Shown: positions 49,467-59,433 of the stretch, one piece after another
How positions within the stretch are numbered: the stretch's first letter is position 1
Layout of the letters: each line of letters opens with the position of its first letter
NCBI GenBank assembly: GCA_963841325.1
Contig: CAWJBZ010000005.1
Coordinates: 1 to 64,000, forward strand
Length of the DNA stretch: 64,000 bases
Source: CAVPPA01 sp963841325
GTDB taxonomy: Bacteria > Patescibacteriota > Saccharimonadia > Saccharimonadales > UBA4665
Direction: 5' to 3'
Notes under the pieces: model-generated
Seen by the model: only the letters and a program-made list of their open reading frames with translations
Database searches by the model: none
Told to the model about the DNA's origin: nothing
Translations under genes and position numbers: made by a program

Positions 49467-51917
49467 TTAAATCACGAAGTTGACCAACTTACCAGAAACA
49501 TACACAGTTCTTTTAATCTGTTGGCCGGCTAAATATGGTTTAACCCGTTCATGATCAGTGGCTTGAGCCACAATTGAGTCCTCATTAGCACCAGCGGCCA
49601 CTGTTAATTCAGCTCTAACCTTACCGTTAACCTGTACTACTATGGTCAGCGTATCATTAATCAGGTACTGCTCGTCATAACTTGGCCAGTTGCTGACATG
49701 GATAGAATCGGTTTGTCCCAATTGTGACCATAATTCCTCGGTCAGATGCGGGGCAAACGGGGCCAGCAGCTGTAAGAAAGTGGTCATCGCCCAGCGCCAA
49801 CTTTGGGGCGCTTTGGCAAAAGTTAAATCATTTTTCAGAAGATACAAACTATTGACGGTTTCCATCATCGCCGCTACGGCCGTATTAAAGTTCAAATCCG
49901 TCAGGTCATGGCTGACTTTCTTGGTAGTCTGATGGATTATCCGGCGCAAGGGAGTGCTATCGGTTTGATCCGGTCCGGCGGCCGATTCCATAATTTCCTG
50001 AGCCAGCGTCCAAACCCGCTGCAAGAAACGGTAAGATCCGCCCATACCTTCGACGCTCCAGTTAGCTGATTGATTCCAAGGGCCGATAAACAATTCCAGG
50101 ATCCGGATGGCATCTGCGCCATAACCTTGATCAATCAGACCGTCCGGTTCTATGGTATTATTTTTACTCTTGCTCATCTTCTGGCCATCCGGCCCCAAAA
50201 TCATCCCCTGATTGCGCAGAATCTTAAACGGTTCGCTAAAATCAATCAGCCCGGCATCAGACATCACTTTGGTCCACATTCTGGCATACAACAAATGCAT
50301 CACGGCATGTTCGGCGCCGCCAATATAATCATCAACCGGCAACCAATACTTTACCTTGGCCCGATCAAAGGCCTGCTCCGAATTATGGGGATCGGCGAAG
50401 CGTAGAAAATACCAACTGGAACAGGCAAACCCATCCATGGTATCGGTTTCCCGCTCAGCAGCCCCGCCGCAATTAGGGCAGGTGGCGTTGACAAATTCAC
50501 TGACCCGGGCTAGCGGACTGCGGCCATCGCCGCTCGGCTCAAAGCTTTTCAGATCAGGCAAAACTACCGGTAATTGTTCTTCCGGTACCGGCTGAATGCC
50601 GCATTTCGGGCAATGAATGATCGGAATCGGCGCTCCCCAGTAGCGCTGGCGGGAAATCAGCCAATCACGAAGTTTGTAGTGTATCTTGGTCCGAGCCAGC
50701 CCTTTGGCTTCCAGGTCGGCGACCATTTTGGGTCGGGCTTCGCTGCTGGCCAGCCCGTTATATGGTCCGGAATTGACCATCGTACCTTCACCTTCATAAA
50801 CCGGATCGGTTTCCGGCCCAACTGAATCAGTGGTAATTACCTTCGGGATCGGCAATTCAAACTTCTGAGCAAACTCAAAGTCCCGCAGATCATGAGCCGG
50901 GACAGCCATAATTGCCCCGGTTCCATAGCTTGACAATACGTAATCAGCCACCCAGATGGGGATTTTCTGGTCAGTGACCGGATTGATGGCATAGGCACCA
51001 GTAAAAGCCCCGGTTTTCTGATGGGTGGTTTCTTGGCGCTCAATATCGCTTTTGGTCTGAGCTTCCCGCAGATAATTGTTAACATGCTCCAGATGTTCAG
51101 CTATGGTAATATCCCGGACAATCGGATATTCCGGCGCCACTACCATAAAGCTGGCGCCATAAATCGTATCCGGTCGGGTAGTAAACACTTGGATAACTTG
51201 GTCATAGCCATCAATTTTAAAATCTATCTCAGTCCCCTGGCTACGGCCAATCCAGTTGCGCTGCATGGTCTTGATTGACTCTGACCAGTCAACTTCGTCT
51301 AAATCCTTTTCCAGACGGTCGGCATACTCGGTAATTTTGAAAAACCATTGTTTCAGTGATTTCTTTTCAACCTCGCTGCCGCAACGCCAGCAACGGCCGT
51401 TTTCGACTTGCTCGTTAGCCAGAACGGTTTTATCAAACGGGCACCACCACTGCTGGCTGGCCTTCTGATAAGCCAGTCCCCGCTTAAAAAGCAACAGGAA
51501 GAACCACTGGGTCCACTTATAATAACTAGGGTCGGAGCTGGCAAATTCCCGGGACCAATCGTAACCAAACCCCATTTGCAACAGCTGTTTCTTAAAGCGC
51601 TCGGTATTTTGCTGGATCGCCAACTTGGGGCTGATACCGGTTTCAATGGCGTAGTTTTCAGCCGGCAAACCGAACGCATCCCAGCCCATCGGGTGCAAGA
51701 CATTATCGCCGTTCATCCGGGCAAAGCGCGATAAAGCATCGCCAATCGTATAATTGCGGACGTGGCCGACGTGCATGGCCACGCCGCTCGGGTAAGGAAA
51801 ATACTCTAGAATATAATGCTTCGGTTTAGGCGAGTCGTCACTGGCTTCATAGATCTTAGTCTCCGCCCATTTAGCCTGCCATTTCGGTTCAATTTCTTTC
51901 GGATTATACCGCCGCAC
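49467..51917 (-). CDS. leuS: Leucyl-tRNA synthetase
   Basis: An 816-residue class I synthetase. The HIGH signature is HVGH (residues 49-52, in PYPSGVAMHVGH) and the KMSKS motif is present (about residue 580). The CP1 editing domain lies between (about 220-400, with 'TTRPDTIYGASFM'), and the C-terminal domain ends with the tRNA-binding segment VQVNGKVRAEL. Two CxxC pairs (CPFDK.../CWRCG and CPKCG/CPNCG) suggest zinc binding. It charges tRNA-Leu and edits mischarged tRNA. The start is GTG at 51917 with AGGAG upstream. Confidence 0.97.
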   Translation of the reverse strand: MRRYNPKEIEPKWQAKWAETKIYEASDDSPKPKHYILEYFPYPSGVAMHVGHVRNYTIGDALSRFARMNGDNVLHPMGWDAFGLPAENYAIETGISPKLAIQQNTERFKKQLLQMGFGYDWSREFASSDPSYYKWTQWFFLLLFKRGLAYQKASQQWWCPFDKTVLANEQVENGRCWRCGSEVEKKSLKQWFFKITEYADRLEKDLDEVDWSESIKTMQRNWIGRSQGTEIDFKIDGYDQVIQVFTTRPDTIYGASFMVVAPEYPIVRDITIAEHLEHVNNYLREAQTKSDIERQETTHQKTGAFTGAYAINPVTDQKIPIWVADYVLSSYGTGAIMAVPAHDLRDFEFAQKFELPIPKVITTDSVGPETDPVYEGEGTMVNSGPYNGLASSEARPKMVADLEAKGLARTKIHYKLRDWLISRQRYWGAPIPIIHCPKCGIQPVPEEQLPVVLPDLKSFEPSGDGRSPLARVSEFVNATCPNCGGAAERETDTMDGFACSSWYFLRFADPHNSEQAFDRAKVKYWLPVDDYIGGAEHAVMHLLYARMWTKVMSDAGLIDFSEPFKILRNQGMILGPDGQKMSKSKNNTIEPDGLIDQGYGADAIRILELFIGPWNQSANWSVEGMGGSYRFLQRVWTLAQEIMESAAGPDQTDSTPLRRIIHQTTKKVSHDLTDLNFNTAVAAMMETVNSLYLLKNDLTFAKAPQSWRWAMTTFLQLLAPFAPHLTEELWSQLGQTDSIHVSNWPSYDEQYLINDTLTIVVQVNGKVRAELTVAAGANEDSIVAQATDHERVKPYLAGQQIKRTVYVSGKLVNFVI

Positions 51918-51960
51918 TATTTAAACTCCTGGACATCTTAGTCTCATTATATAAGTCTAC

Positions 51961-53118
51961 TTAAAACTGCTTCAGATAATTAGTATTAAACACTCTGGTC
52001 AGCGAATTGCGTTGCTGTTGCCGTTCCTTAGCCAGCTCAATTAATTTCTGCACCAGTTCGACATTACTGACCCCTGCCCGATTCCAGTTATGGGCGTAGA
52101 GATCGCCCGGCAGCGGGTTGACTTCATTGAAATAAACCCGGTTAGTTTTACTATCGATCAGCAAGTCAACACGGGCAATACCGCTACAGCCCAGTGCCCG
52201 GTAAACGCTTAGCCCGATTTCTTCGGCTTTGGCATACAGCTCTTTGGGTAGTTCGGCCGGCAATTGACTATATCCCTGGGCTCCCTTAGCGCCTTTACCT
52301 TTTTTACCGCCCTGGAGATACTTGGTATCGAAATCGAAGAAATCTTCCGGTTTAGTTAACGGCCGCTCTAATAAGGCCGGGGTCAGTTGGTCGTTACCGA
52401 TCACCGGCAGAGTGACCTCAATCAAGTTCTGAACGGTTTCTTCAACAATAATCTTGTCATCATAATAAGCGGCTACTTCCAGTCCATTTTGTAAGGCGGT
52501 GTCATCACTAGCCCGACTAATGCCGATGCTTGATCCTAGATGGGCTGGCTTGATAAATATCGGGTAAGCTAACTGCTGTTTAATCTCCTTAATGGCACCA
52601 GCTGGATCACGCTCCAGTTCAGATCGGCTAAACACCAGAAACTCAGTTACCGGGATAGCATTGGCGGCGGCCACCTGTTTGGCTAGGACTTTATCCATGG
52701 CTACCACGCTGGCACTTAAGCCGCAACCGACATAAGCTACTCCGGCCATATCCAGCAGCCCCATCAGCGAGCCATCTTCGCCGTAAGTCCCGTGCATCGC
52801 CGGAAAAACGACATCAATTTTACGCAGAGTTTTACGTCCGGCAATGTTACTGGCCTTAATCAGCGTCATACCGCCATCAAACTGAACGCTAGCCGGGCGG
52901 TGCTTATGAATGAAGTCTTGGATATTACCAGAGGTATAAAGACCAATCTCTTTCAGTTTGTCATCCCAATACCAGGTGCCGTCTTTAGAGATATAAACCG
53001 CTTCAACCCGGTATTTCCGGCTAAGTTCTAGGGGTTTAATAATGCTGGCCAGAGCGGTGATGATCGAGATATCATGCTCGGTTGATCGTCCGCCAAAAAT
53101 AACCGCAATTGTTTCCAT
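51961..53118 (-). CDS. ddl: D-alanine--D-alanine ligase
   Basis: About 385 residues with the ATP-grasp layout of Ddl: N-terminal IAVIFGGRSTEHDISI, the ATP-binding 'FIKPAHLGSSIGISRA' and the metal/substrate motif YFNEVNPLPG near the end. It joins two D-alanines for the peptidoglycan stem. The start at 53118 is preferred to an upstream ATG (53148) because TATACT lies 6 nt before it, a leaderless start. It lies 22 nt after murF. One insertion rich in Gly/Lys (about residues 275-290) is unusual. Confidence 0.95.
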   Translation of the reverse strand: METIAVIFGGRSTEHDISIITALASIIKPLELSRKYRVEAVYISKDGTWYWDDKLKEIGLYTSGNIQDFIHKHRPASVQFDGGMTLIKASNIAGRKTLRKIDVVFPAMHGTYGEDGSLMGLLDMAGVAYVGCGLSASVVAMDKVLAKQVAAANAIPVTEFLVFSRSELERDPAGAIKEIKQQLAYPIFIKPAHLGSSIGISRASDDTALQNGLEVAAYYDDKIIVEETVQNLIEVTLPVIGNDQLTPALLERPLTKPEDFFDFDTKYLQGGKKGKGAKGAQGYSQLPAELPKELYAKAEEIGLSVYRALGCSGIARVDLLIDSKTNRVYFNEVNPLPGDLYAHNWNRAGVSNVELVQKLIELAKERQQQRNSLTRVFNTNYLKQF

Positions 53119-53169
53119 ACAATAAGTATATGCAATTACGGCTGACAATTACAAAAGCAGTTGCTAGCG

Positions 53170-54609
53170 TCAGAGATAATTATCCGGCCAGTCATTTTGC
53201 ATCAGCATCAAGTCGCCATTAGCCACAAACTGACCAATATTGGAGTAAAACTGTAGTGAATTCGGTTCGATAATCAGCTCACCTTTAAACCCGCCAGCTT
53301 CCAAGCCTTCTTTAATATAGTCGGTTACGGAGTGCTTGATCAGGATAACGCTGTCTGCGCCAGAGGCGGCAATTAACTGACCGACAGTCTGATGGATTTG
53401 CCGAGTCTCGGAGCCTTGATCAACCAGGCCAGGAGTAACATAAAGTTTACGTTTGGCTGTTAGTTCTTTCAGCAATGCCGTACCGGCTCGGACACCTTCC
53501 AGATTGCCGTTATAGGTATCGTCGATTACCCAACCCCCATTTAATTGATAAGGCTGCATGCGGTGTTCAAACGGACGGGTTTTATTAATGCCAGCGATAA
53601 TTTCCGGCTGACTCATCCCTAACTGATCAGCCAGAGCGGCAGCCAGACAGAGCGGACCAAGGTTATGGCTGCCCAGTAAGGCACTTTTTAATTTCAGGGT
53701 TTTTTTAGCTTTAGTTATGGTAAGGCTGGTGCCGGTGATCTCGACCTTGACACTGCTAACTTTCCAACCCAAGGTTCCGTGTTGGTCATATACTACGAAT
53801 CCCAGTTTCATAAATGGTCGGGCATCGGCCGATTCACCGTTAACAAAGACATGTTCACTTTTAAGGTGCCGGGTAACACTAAAGATGTCCTGACCGGCCC
53901 GTTCGACCGTTTTATAACGGTCCAGGTGAGCAGCAGCCACTCCGGTAATGACCGCATGGGTAGGATGTGTAGTTTTAGTAAAGTCCGCTACATCCCCGGG
54001 CGCTCCCTCGCCGTACTCAATCAACAGAATATCTTCATTGCCTTGTAGTGTTCTGGCAAACCGGGCCTGGCTAACAGCCACATTTTTATTGGCCGGCGTG
54101 GCGGCCACTTTTTTAGCTTCGCCCAGCACTGTTAATAACAATTCTTTCATACTGGTTTTGCCATAGCTGCCGGCAATGGCTACTTTAAACCCTTGATGCT
54201 GTCTAAAGATTTGCTCCGCCTGAATTACTAGCCATCTTTCGTGCGGTTTGATGATTATCAGTCGGCCAGCGGCTAGCGGTAAGAGAATTAAATGCCCCCA
54301 GACTACCGGATAAGAAATCAACAGCGCTAAACCGAACGCCCAGCCGCCGGTAAAGCTTTGCCAATACCAGAGGGCTATCAGCCACAGACCAATCAGAATC
54401 TGAATGGCCATGCCGCACCACAAAACCAGCAGCAACAACCGGGCAGGCTGGGTGCGCTGCAGCTGACGGCGTTGTTCAACTTTGGAAAAATCTTGAGTCC
54501 GCCACAGCCATTTTAAATAGGGCCAGATGCGGTATTCGGTGCTTTGCAGCATATAGACTAGGATAACCGCGTAACGCGGTCTGTAGGGCGCGGTAATCAA
54601 CGACATCAT
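53170..54609 (-). CDS. murF: MurF-like Mur ligase with N-terminal membrane region
   Basis: A 479-residue protein. An N-terminal extension (about 1-125) has two to three hydrophobic segments, then a Mur ligase core: P-loop GSYGKTSMKE, 'ITGVAAAHLDRYKTVE', and 'VIDDTYNGNLEGVRAG' for the substrate region. It is closest to MurF, which adds D-Ala-D-Ala to the UDP-MurNAc tripeptide, and ddl follows directly, supporting this. MurF is normally cytoplasmic; membrane-attached versions occur in CPR. It overlaps the upstream hydrolase by ATGA. Confidence 0.82.
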   Translation of the reverse strand: MMSLITAPYRPRYAVILVYMLQSTEYRIWPYLKWLWRTQDFSKVEQRRQLQRTQPARLLLLVLWCGMAIQILIGLWLIALWYWQSFTGGWAFGLALLISYPVVWGHLILLPLAAGRLIIIKPHERWLVIQAEQIFRQHQGFKVAIAGSYGKTSMKELLLTVLGEAKKVAATPANKNVAVSQARFARTLQGNEDILLIEYGEGAPGDVADFTKTTHPTHAVITGVAAAHLDRYKTVERAGQDIFSVTRHLKSEHVFVNGESADARPFMKLGFVVYDQHGTLGWKVSSVKVEITGTSLTITKAKKTLKLKSALLGSHNLGPLCLAAALADQLGMSQPEIIAGINKTRPFEHRMQPYQLNGGWVIDDTYNGNLEGVRAGTALLKELTAKRKLYVTPGLVDQGSETRQIHQTVGQLIAASGADSVILIKHSVTDYIKEGLEAGGFKGELIIEPNSLQFYSNIGQFVANGDLMLMQNDWPDNYL

Positions 54610-55355
54610 GTCAGGAACTCCGAAATCATTTTAATAACCTCGGCTGTTCGATCAAGTTGCACAAAGTGTCCGGCATTCGGCAATATTTCCAATGTCGACT
54701 GGCGGATCAGTTGATGGAACTGCTCTCCATACCAGGTCGGTGTTTCTTGGTCTTCTTCTCCATAAATCAGCAACGCCGGTATGTCAATTTTAACCGCGTC
54801 CGCCTGGATATCATCTTCCACTACTTTTTTAAAGGTCGATTGTAAATGTTCGGCCACCAACATATCCGAGCCGATAGTCTGATAGACTTTGCGGCGGAGT
54901 CGCCGTTTGACGCTTGCCGGCAAAGGCATAGTCAGTACTTTGCCGCTTTTAGTAATCAATCTCAAGATTTTTTTACGGCCCTTATAACGGCTACGGATGC
55001 CGGCACAAGCCAGTAACACCAGCCGTTCGGTTTTGAATTGTCCGGCGGCTAAACCGCGCACGGCAATGGCGCTGCCGTTAGAGTGTCCAATAACTGCATA
55101 AGGATTCAGCTCGAGCTTATTTAGAAAAGCCCCAATAAACTGTCCGTAATCGGTTAGCCCCCAGGCGGTGGCCGGTGCTTGGGTACCGCCAAAACCCGGC
55201 AAATCAACTACGGTAGTGTCATAATTCCGGGCTAATTGCTGCTGGAAAGTTTCCCAGTTATTAGAATCATCCCCCCAACCCGGCAGAATCACGATACAAC
55301 GGCCCTTACCCGCCCTGGTATATTGGGTCAGTAAAGAGTTAACGACAACTTGCAT
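54606..55355 (-). CDS. Alpha/beta-fold hydrolase
   Basis: A 249-residue hydrolase: oxyanion turn VILPGWGDDSNNW, nucleophile elbow GHSNGS (about residue 92), acid in 'LLIYGEEDQETP' and catalytic His in NAGHFVQLD near the end. It belongs to the large esterase/lipase/C-C hydrolase superfamily; no substrate can be given. TATAAT lies 8 nt before the ATG (55369-55364). It is the first gene of the minus-strand block leading into murF and ddl, so a role in envelope or lipid metabolism is possible. Confidence 0.88.
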   Translation of the reverse strand: MQVVVNSLLTQYTRAGKGRCIVILPGWGDDSNNWETFQQQLARNYDTTVVDLPGFGGTQAPATAWGLTDYGQFIGAFLNKLELNPYAVIGHSNGSAIAVRGLAAGQFKTERLVLLACAGIRSRYKGRKKILRLITKSGKVLTMPLPASVKRRLRRKVYQTIGSDMLVAEHLQSTFKKVVEDDIQADAVKIDIPALLIYGEEDQETPTWYGEQFHQLIRQSTLEILPNAGHFVQLDRTAEVIKMISEFLT

Positions 55356-55498
55356 ATGCTTTTATTATAGCTTCCTAAAGCGGTAAATATCAGAGACGAA
55401 GAGCATTAGTGTCGATATCCGGTGATTGGTGCTGTCCATTTTGTAATAAGTTTAGTCTAAAGCCTAAGATGATTATAACAGTTAAGCTTCTGGGCAGC

Positions 55499-56404
55499 TT
55501 ATTGCAGCGATAGGATGCGGTTTTGCAGGGCGGTGGTTGAGATGCTATGTAGCGGTATGGGAATCGGCGTTAACAGACCCCAGTCGGAGTAGCTTTGAGC
55601 AAATCCAGTTGTTGGATAATAGATTTCGACCAGCTGGTGTGACACTTTATTTACCGAAAGGGTTAAATCGACCGGTGCCAGGGTGGAATACTGATTAGCG
55701 TCGATTGATTCTAAGCTAGTGATTCCCAGACTATGCGCAAAAGACTGCATCATCCGTACATAAGGTCCCAAGTGAACCGCTACCGGATAATCGTAGACCG
55801 CTTGGCCATCGATGCTGGCTGATTTTACCTGATTATAGTTAACCTCAAAGACGTTTTGATTCTGATCATAATTAACCAGTGCCCGGCGTTCGGCATCAGT
55901 TACATTGCCAATCGGCGGTATCGGGGCGTTACTGATATCTAACAGGGTATTACTGAATAGCTGGCCTAAAGATACGTCGGTTTTGCCGTCAGCCTTACCC
56001 CATACATCCAAGACATTTTTATAGTTTGCAGATTTGGTTTGAATCCCCGGCTGAGTGGAAATATCGGTATAACGAATGTAGCCGGTGGTTAATGTACCAA
56101 TACTGTCGGAGGTTACTGAGGTGTTACTTTGGGTCGCGGTAACTACCCAATCAGTAGCATTGGTGCTGCCCATTTCTAGACGAACGTATTGATTAACACT
56201 CTGGCTGGAGGTGCTGGCGATCAGATGCTTGGTCACGCTGGTAGTTTCTAGGCCGTTAGTTAACATATCGGTAAAGACCCGCTGCGGGCTTTGCCAAATA
56301 AAACTCCACCAGATTATACTAACGATCACCAATACAGCCACAACGGCAATCGTGATGCTCCACCGTAAATGTCGTAAGCTGTAATCGAGAAAAGTATTTA
56401 GCAT
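55499..56404 (-). CDS. Membrane-anchored hypothetical protein
   Basis: A 301-residue protein with one N-terminal membrane segment (about 15-38) and a large exposed domain of beta-rich sequence (about 45-300) with repeated 'DVWGKADGKTDVSLGQLF'-like strands. I do not recognise the family; the shape recalls exported lipid-binding half-barrels, but no motif supports this. TACAAT lies 7 nt before the ATG (56417-56412), a leaderless start. The 143-bp gap after it shows nothing else clear. Confidence 0.5.
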   Translation of the reverse strand: MLNTFLDYSLRHLRWSITIAVVAVLVIVSIIWWSFIWQSPQRVFTDMLTNGLETTSVTKHLIASTSSQSVNQYVRLEMGSTNATDWVVTATQSNTSVTSDSIGTLTTGYIRYTDISTQPGIQTKSANYKNVLDVWGKADGKTDVSLGQLFSNTLLDISNAPIPPIGNVTDAERRALVNYDQNQNVFEVNYNQVKSASIDGQAVYDYPVAVHLGPYVRMMQSFAHSLGITSLESIDANQYSTLAPVDLTLSVNKVSHQLVEIYYPTTGFAQSYSDWGLLTPIPIPLHSISTTALQNRILSLQ

Positions 56405-56463
56405 GGTAATTATTGTAGACCCAAAGGACCCATGGATATAATCAACCGAAACAACGACTAACC

Positions 56464-56540
56464 TGGTGGAGTATGGCGGAGTTGAACCGCCGGCCTCTGC
56501 AATGCGAATGCAGCGCTCTAGCCAACTGAGCTAATACCCC
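56464..56540 (-). tRNA. tRNA-Ala (anticodon CGC)
   Basis: Complete cloverleaf with GGGGTAT acceptor, anticodon loop TTCGCAT giving CGC, and encoded CCA at the 3' end (56466-56464). The acceptor has the G3-U70 pair that alanyl-tRNA synthetase recognises. Its 5' end abuts the tRNA-Leu 3' CCA with no spacer. Confidence 0.96.
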
Positions 56541-56626
56541 TGGTGCGCGGAGCGGGAATCGAACCCGCACGCCTTTTGGGCAAGGGATTTTAAGTCCCTC
56601 TTGGCTACCAATTACAACATCCGCGC
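56541..56626 (-). tRNA. tRNA-Leu (anticodon TAA)
   Basis: 86-nt class II tRNA with a long variable arm, GCGCGGA/TCCGCGC acceptor, loop CTTAAAA giving anticodon TAA, and encoded CCA. Reads UUA and UUG codons. Confidence 0.96.
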
Positions 56627-56640
56627 GATTATTTGTCAAA

Positions 56641-56715
56641 TGGAGGCGCCGACCGGAATTGAACCGGCATAAAAAGGTTTTGCAGACCTTTGCGTAACCA
56701 TTCCGCCACAGCGCC
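56641..56715 (-). tRNA. tRNA-Cys (anticodon GCA)
   Basis: Acceptor GGCGCTG/CGGCGCC, loop CTGCAAA giving anticodon GCA, discriminator U as in other cysteine tRNAs, encoded CCA. First of a three-tRNA transcript (Cys, Leu, Ala). Confidence 0.95.
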
Positions 56716-56731
56716 ATTAAAAACAATTCTG

Positions 56732-56737
56732 ATTATA
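56732..56737 (-). promoter_or_regulatory. -10 box of the Cys-Leu-Ala tRNA operon
   Basis: TATAAT (56737-56732 on the minus strand), 16 nt before the 5' end of tRNA-Cys. The -35 is weak. Confidence 0.6.
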
Positions 56738-56836
56738 CTTGTGTAGCACACTGAAAATCTATACTAAAGTTCCAGGGCAACCTCAGCTTAAACCCATTTA
56801 AACTCTACTACAATTGGAGTGTTTGTACTTCAAGTC

Positions 56837-57844
56837 TTATCGTTTACCAAAAATTATGGCTCTAGCTACATTAGCGGCCAGTTGGTCATAGCCGTTACGG
56901 TTAGGATGAATATTGTCATCGCTGATGTCAGTCGATTTAATAGCTTCAAAGTTATTCACATAACCGACATCCAACCCTCGTTCTCTGGCTGTTTGGCAAG
57001 CACCGCTCAGTATGCTATTCATAATAATAGCAATTGGCGCAGTATTATTTTGGGCTACTGTTCCTCGGGTTAAATCTCTTATGGCCGGTATTTCATCTGT
57101 ATTTGTTAGTCCCAAAAATAACAATGCCGAGTTGGGTTTACCCTGGCGAATATGATCCCACAAAGTCAATAATTGAGCGACTTCTTGTTGTGCCTTAGAT
57201 GAAAAAGCGTTAATTTTATTGGCAGCTTCCAAAACATTATTAACATTACCGGCAAAGATTTGCTTCATATCATTCGTACCGATAGAAACACACAACACAA
57301 GATTAGGTATACTGGCAAGTTCCTGATGATTATTGGGATTTTTAAATATTTTTATCAAGCCCGTTAGGGTTAGGCCGATTTTCGCTAGTGATGGGTCAAA
57401 TAAGTAATTAGCTACCGGCGTAAAAGTATCAGAGTTATGATTAGGATCCGATCCAAGCAGATTATGTTTCCGACTATTAAGTATTTGCACCGCCGGATCG
57501 ACAAACGATTCCGGAATGAGCTTGCCATTTACGTCTCGATAGTAAGCTCCACGATCGCCATCCGCCAGGCTGTCGCCGGTACTCATAAAAGTATATTCAA
57601 CGCTAGGATCAAGTGAAATCCTAATTGATTGAGGATAGGTACCAGTAATTTCAGAAGCCTTAGCTAATAGAAAATCATTAGCCCCTTCCACTACACTGAT
57701 AGTTTGGCCAACTGCTTCACTGATGTGTTGATCTTCGAAAGCGGCAGTCCCACTAACGGCTAAAATAGCCGTAGCACCAATGGCAGCAACTATTTTCCTA
57801 TGGAATGGTTGTCTATAATCTGGGCTTCTTTCACCTGTCGGCAT
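56837..57844 (-). CDS. Exported SGNH/GDSL-type hydrolase
   Basis: A 335-residue protein with an N-terminal membrane or signal segment (about 17-35) and an SGNH hydrolase domain: TGDSLADG (nucleophile Ser), SIGTNDMK (Asn block) and DDNIHP (Asp/His block) near the end. Such enzymes act on acyl or acetyl esters; outside the cell the likely substrates are lipids or acetylated wall polymers. A GGTAGGGTAG segment precedes the ATG. Substrate unknown. Confidence 0.88.
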   Translation of the reverse strand: MPTGERSPDYRQPFHRKIVAAIGATAILAVSGTAAFEDQHISEAVGQTISVVEGANDFLLAKASEITGTYPQSIRISLDPSVEYTFMSTGDSLADGDRGAYYRDVNGKLIPESFVDPAVQILNSRKHNLLGSDPNHNSDTFTPVANYLFDPSLAKIGLTLTGLIKIFKNPNNHQELASIPNLVLCVSIGTNDMKQIFAGNVNNVLEAANKINAFSSKAQQEVAQLLTLWDHIRQGKPNSALLFLGLTNTDEIPAIRDLTRGTVAQNNTAPIAIIMNSILSGACQTARERGLDVGYVNNFEAIKSTDISDDNIHPNRNGYDQLAANVARAIIFGKR

Positions 57845-57911
57845 AATTTAACTACCCTACCGTGATTTTATGATTGAGTCAAATTATAAACTGTTGGGAT
57901 TTCGGGGAAGA

Positions 57912-58646
57912 TCATTCTTGCCTACGAATCGTGGCTGAACCTAGTATCAAGACAGCGATACCAAAACCAATGACCACTAATAAGTCTCGGGTCAAGGTAC
58001 CTGTCCACTGACTATGAAGGGTTACTTGCTTCATGGCATCGACACTATAAGTCATGGGCATCACATCGGCAAACCATTGCAGCAATTTAGCCATGTGGTC
58101 CCGGGTAATGAAGAGACCACAAGTCAACAACTGTGGAAAGATGAACGCTGGCAGAAACTGCACAGCTTGAAATTCACTAGTCGCAAAGGCGCTTAGGAAT
58201 AAACCTAGTGCCGTACCCAGTAAAGCGGCAACCACTGCACTAATTAACACGGCGATTGTTCCACCCATCACCGTTACTCTCAATATCCCTAAAACCACGG
58301 CGCTCGCTAAAACAGCTTGAACTAGTGCCAGCAAAGCAAACGCTAGGGCATACCCGAAGACAAAATCCAGCTTCGACATCGGGTAGGTCATTAGTCGATC
58401 TAGTGTACCGATTGTCCTTTCCCGCAAAGTTGCTATTGAAGTAATTATAAACATCGTAATTAACGGGAATATCCCTAAAATCATCGGCGCAATACTATTA
58501 AATAAAGCGGTATTATTTTGAAAAACAAATCTCAGGATGATCAGTAAACCACACGGCACCAGCATGACTAATGCCGATGTCCGCGGGTCATGCAGTAATT
58601 GGCCTAAAACTCTTATGGCAGTAGCAAATGTTTTACGCAGGCTCAT
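57912..58646 (-). CDS. ABC-2 type exporter permease
   Basis: A 244-residue membrane protein with six hydrophobic segments and the ABC-2 organisation, including 'ERTIGTLDRLMTYPMSKLDFVFG' after the second helix. It overlaps the ATPase gene by ATGA, forming a two-gene exporter. Substrate (drug, lipid or polymer) unknown. Confidence 0.9.
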   Translation of the reverse strand: MSLRKTFATAIRVLGQLLHDPRTSALVMLVPCGLLIILRFVFQNNTALFNSIAPMILGIFPLITMFIITSIATLRERTIGTLDRLMTYPMSKLDFVFGYALAFALLALVQAVLASAVVLGILRVTVMGGTIAVLISAVVAALLGTALGLFLSAFATSEFQAVQFLPAFIFPQLLTCGLFITRDHMAKLLQWFADVMPMTYSVDAMKQVTLHSQWTGTLTRDLLVVIGFGIAVLILGSATIRRQE

Positions 58647-59368
58647 GAATGTTCCTCAACTAGTTTTAAAAAGCTCTGCTCAACCGTTTTAAGTCCGGTT
58701 TTTTGGCATAAAGCAGCCGGGGAATCATGGGCCAATATTTTACCTTCACGCAGCAATAACAGATCGTCGCAGCGTTCGGCTTCGTCCATTACGTGACTCG
58801 AGACAATCAGGGTAGTGCCCCCAGCCGATAAATTGCGAAATAGTTTCCAGATGCTGTCGCGTAAGACTGGATCGAGCCCAACAGTCGGTTCATCTAAAAC
58901 CATTAGTTTCGGATAACCAATCAGAGCGATGGCCAGTGAAACACGCTGTTTTTGACCACTGGATAGTTTGCTGACCAGTTGTTTAGCATATTCAACCATA
59001 TCGGTGACCTTTAATATGTCGGCAATAATCCCGGCAATATCCCTGCCCTTAATGCCGAACATAACCGCAAAATAACGCAAGTTTTCCTGGACTGTCAGGT
59101 CAGCATAAACTGAATTTTCCTGGGTCATATAACTAAGTTGTGAACGCAATTTAGCCGATCCGGCTGGTAAACCAAAAATAGCAATATCACCACCGGCAAT
59201 CTTTTGCCGACCAACAATTGCCCGTATTAATGTCGTTTTCCCGGCGCCCGATGGACCAATAAACCCAACTACTTTTCCTTCAGGAAGTTCAGCTCTAATA
59301 TTTTTTAGTGCTTTAAAATGACCACTCAGCACAACAGTGACATTTTTGATTTTGATAGCTGGATTCAT
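58643..59368 (-). CDS. ABC transporter ATPase (DrrA/ABC-2 partner)
   Basis: A 241-residue ATPase: Walker A GPSGAGKTT (about 37-45), Q-loop YMTQENSVYADLTVQENL, signature LSSGQKQR, Walker B LMVLDEPTVGLDP and the H-loop IVSSHVMDEAERC. It energises the permease encoded immediately downstream (ATGA overlap). Confidence 0.95.
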   Translation of the reverse strand: MNPAIKIKNVTVVLSGHFKALKNIRAELPEGKVVGFIGPSGAGKTTLIRAIVGRQKIAGGDIAIFGLPAGSAKLRSQLSYMTQENSVYADLTVQENLRYFAVMFGIKGRDIAGIIADILKVTDMVEYAKQLVSKLSSGQKQRVSLAIALIGYPKLMVLDEPTVGLDPVLRDSIWKLFRNLSAGGTTLIVSSHVMDEAERCDDLLLLREGKILAHDSPAALCQKTGLKTVEQSFLKLVEEHS

Positions 59369-59433
59369 ATGTTTGAGACTACTTTAACATCTTAGCATAG
59401 ACCGATATTTAAGAATGATTAACCAAAGCGCTT

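Noticed and set aside
56442..56726. A 94-codon frame across the Cys-Leu-Ala tRNA genes
   Set aside because: It is an accidental frame through three well-formed tRNAs.
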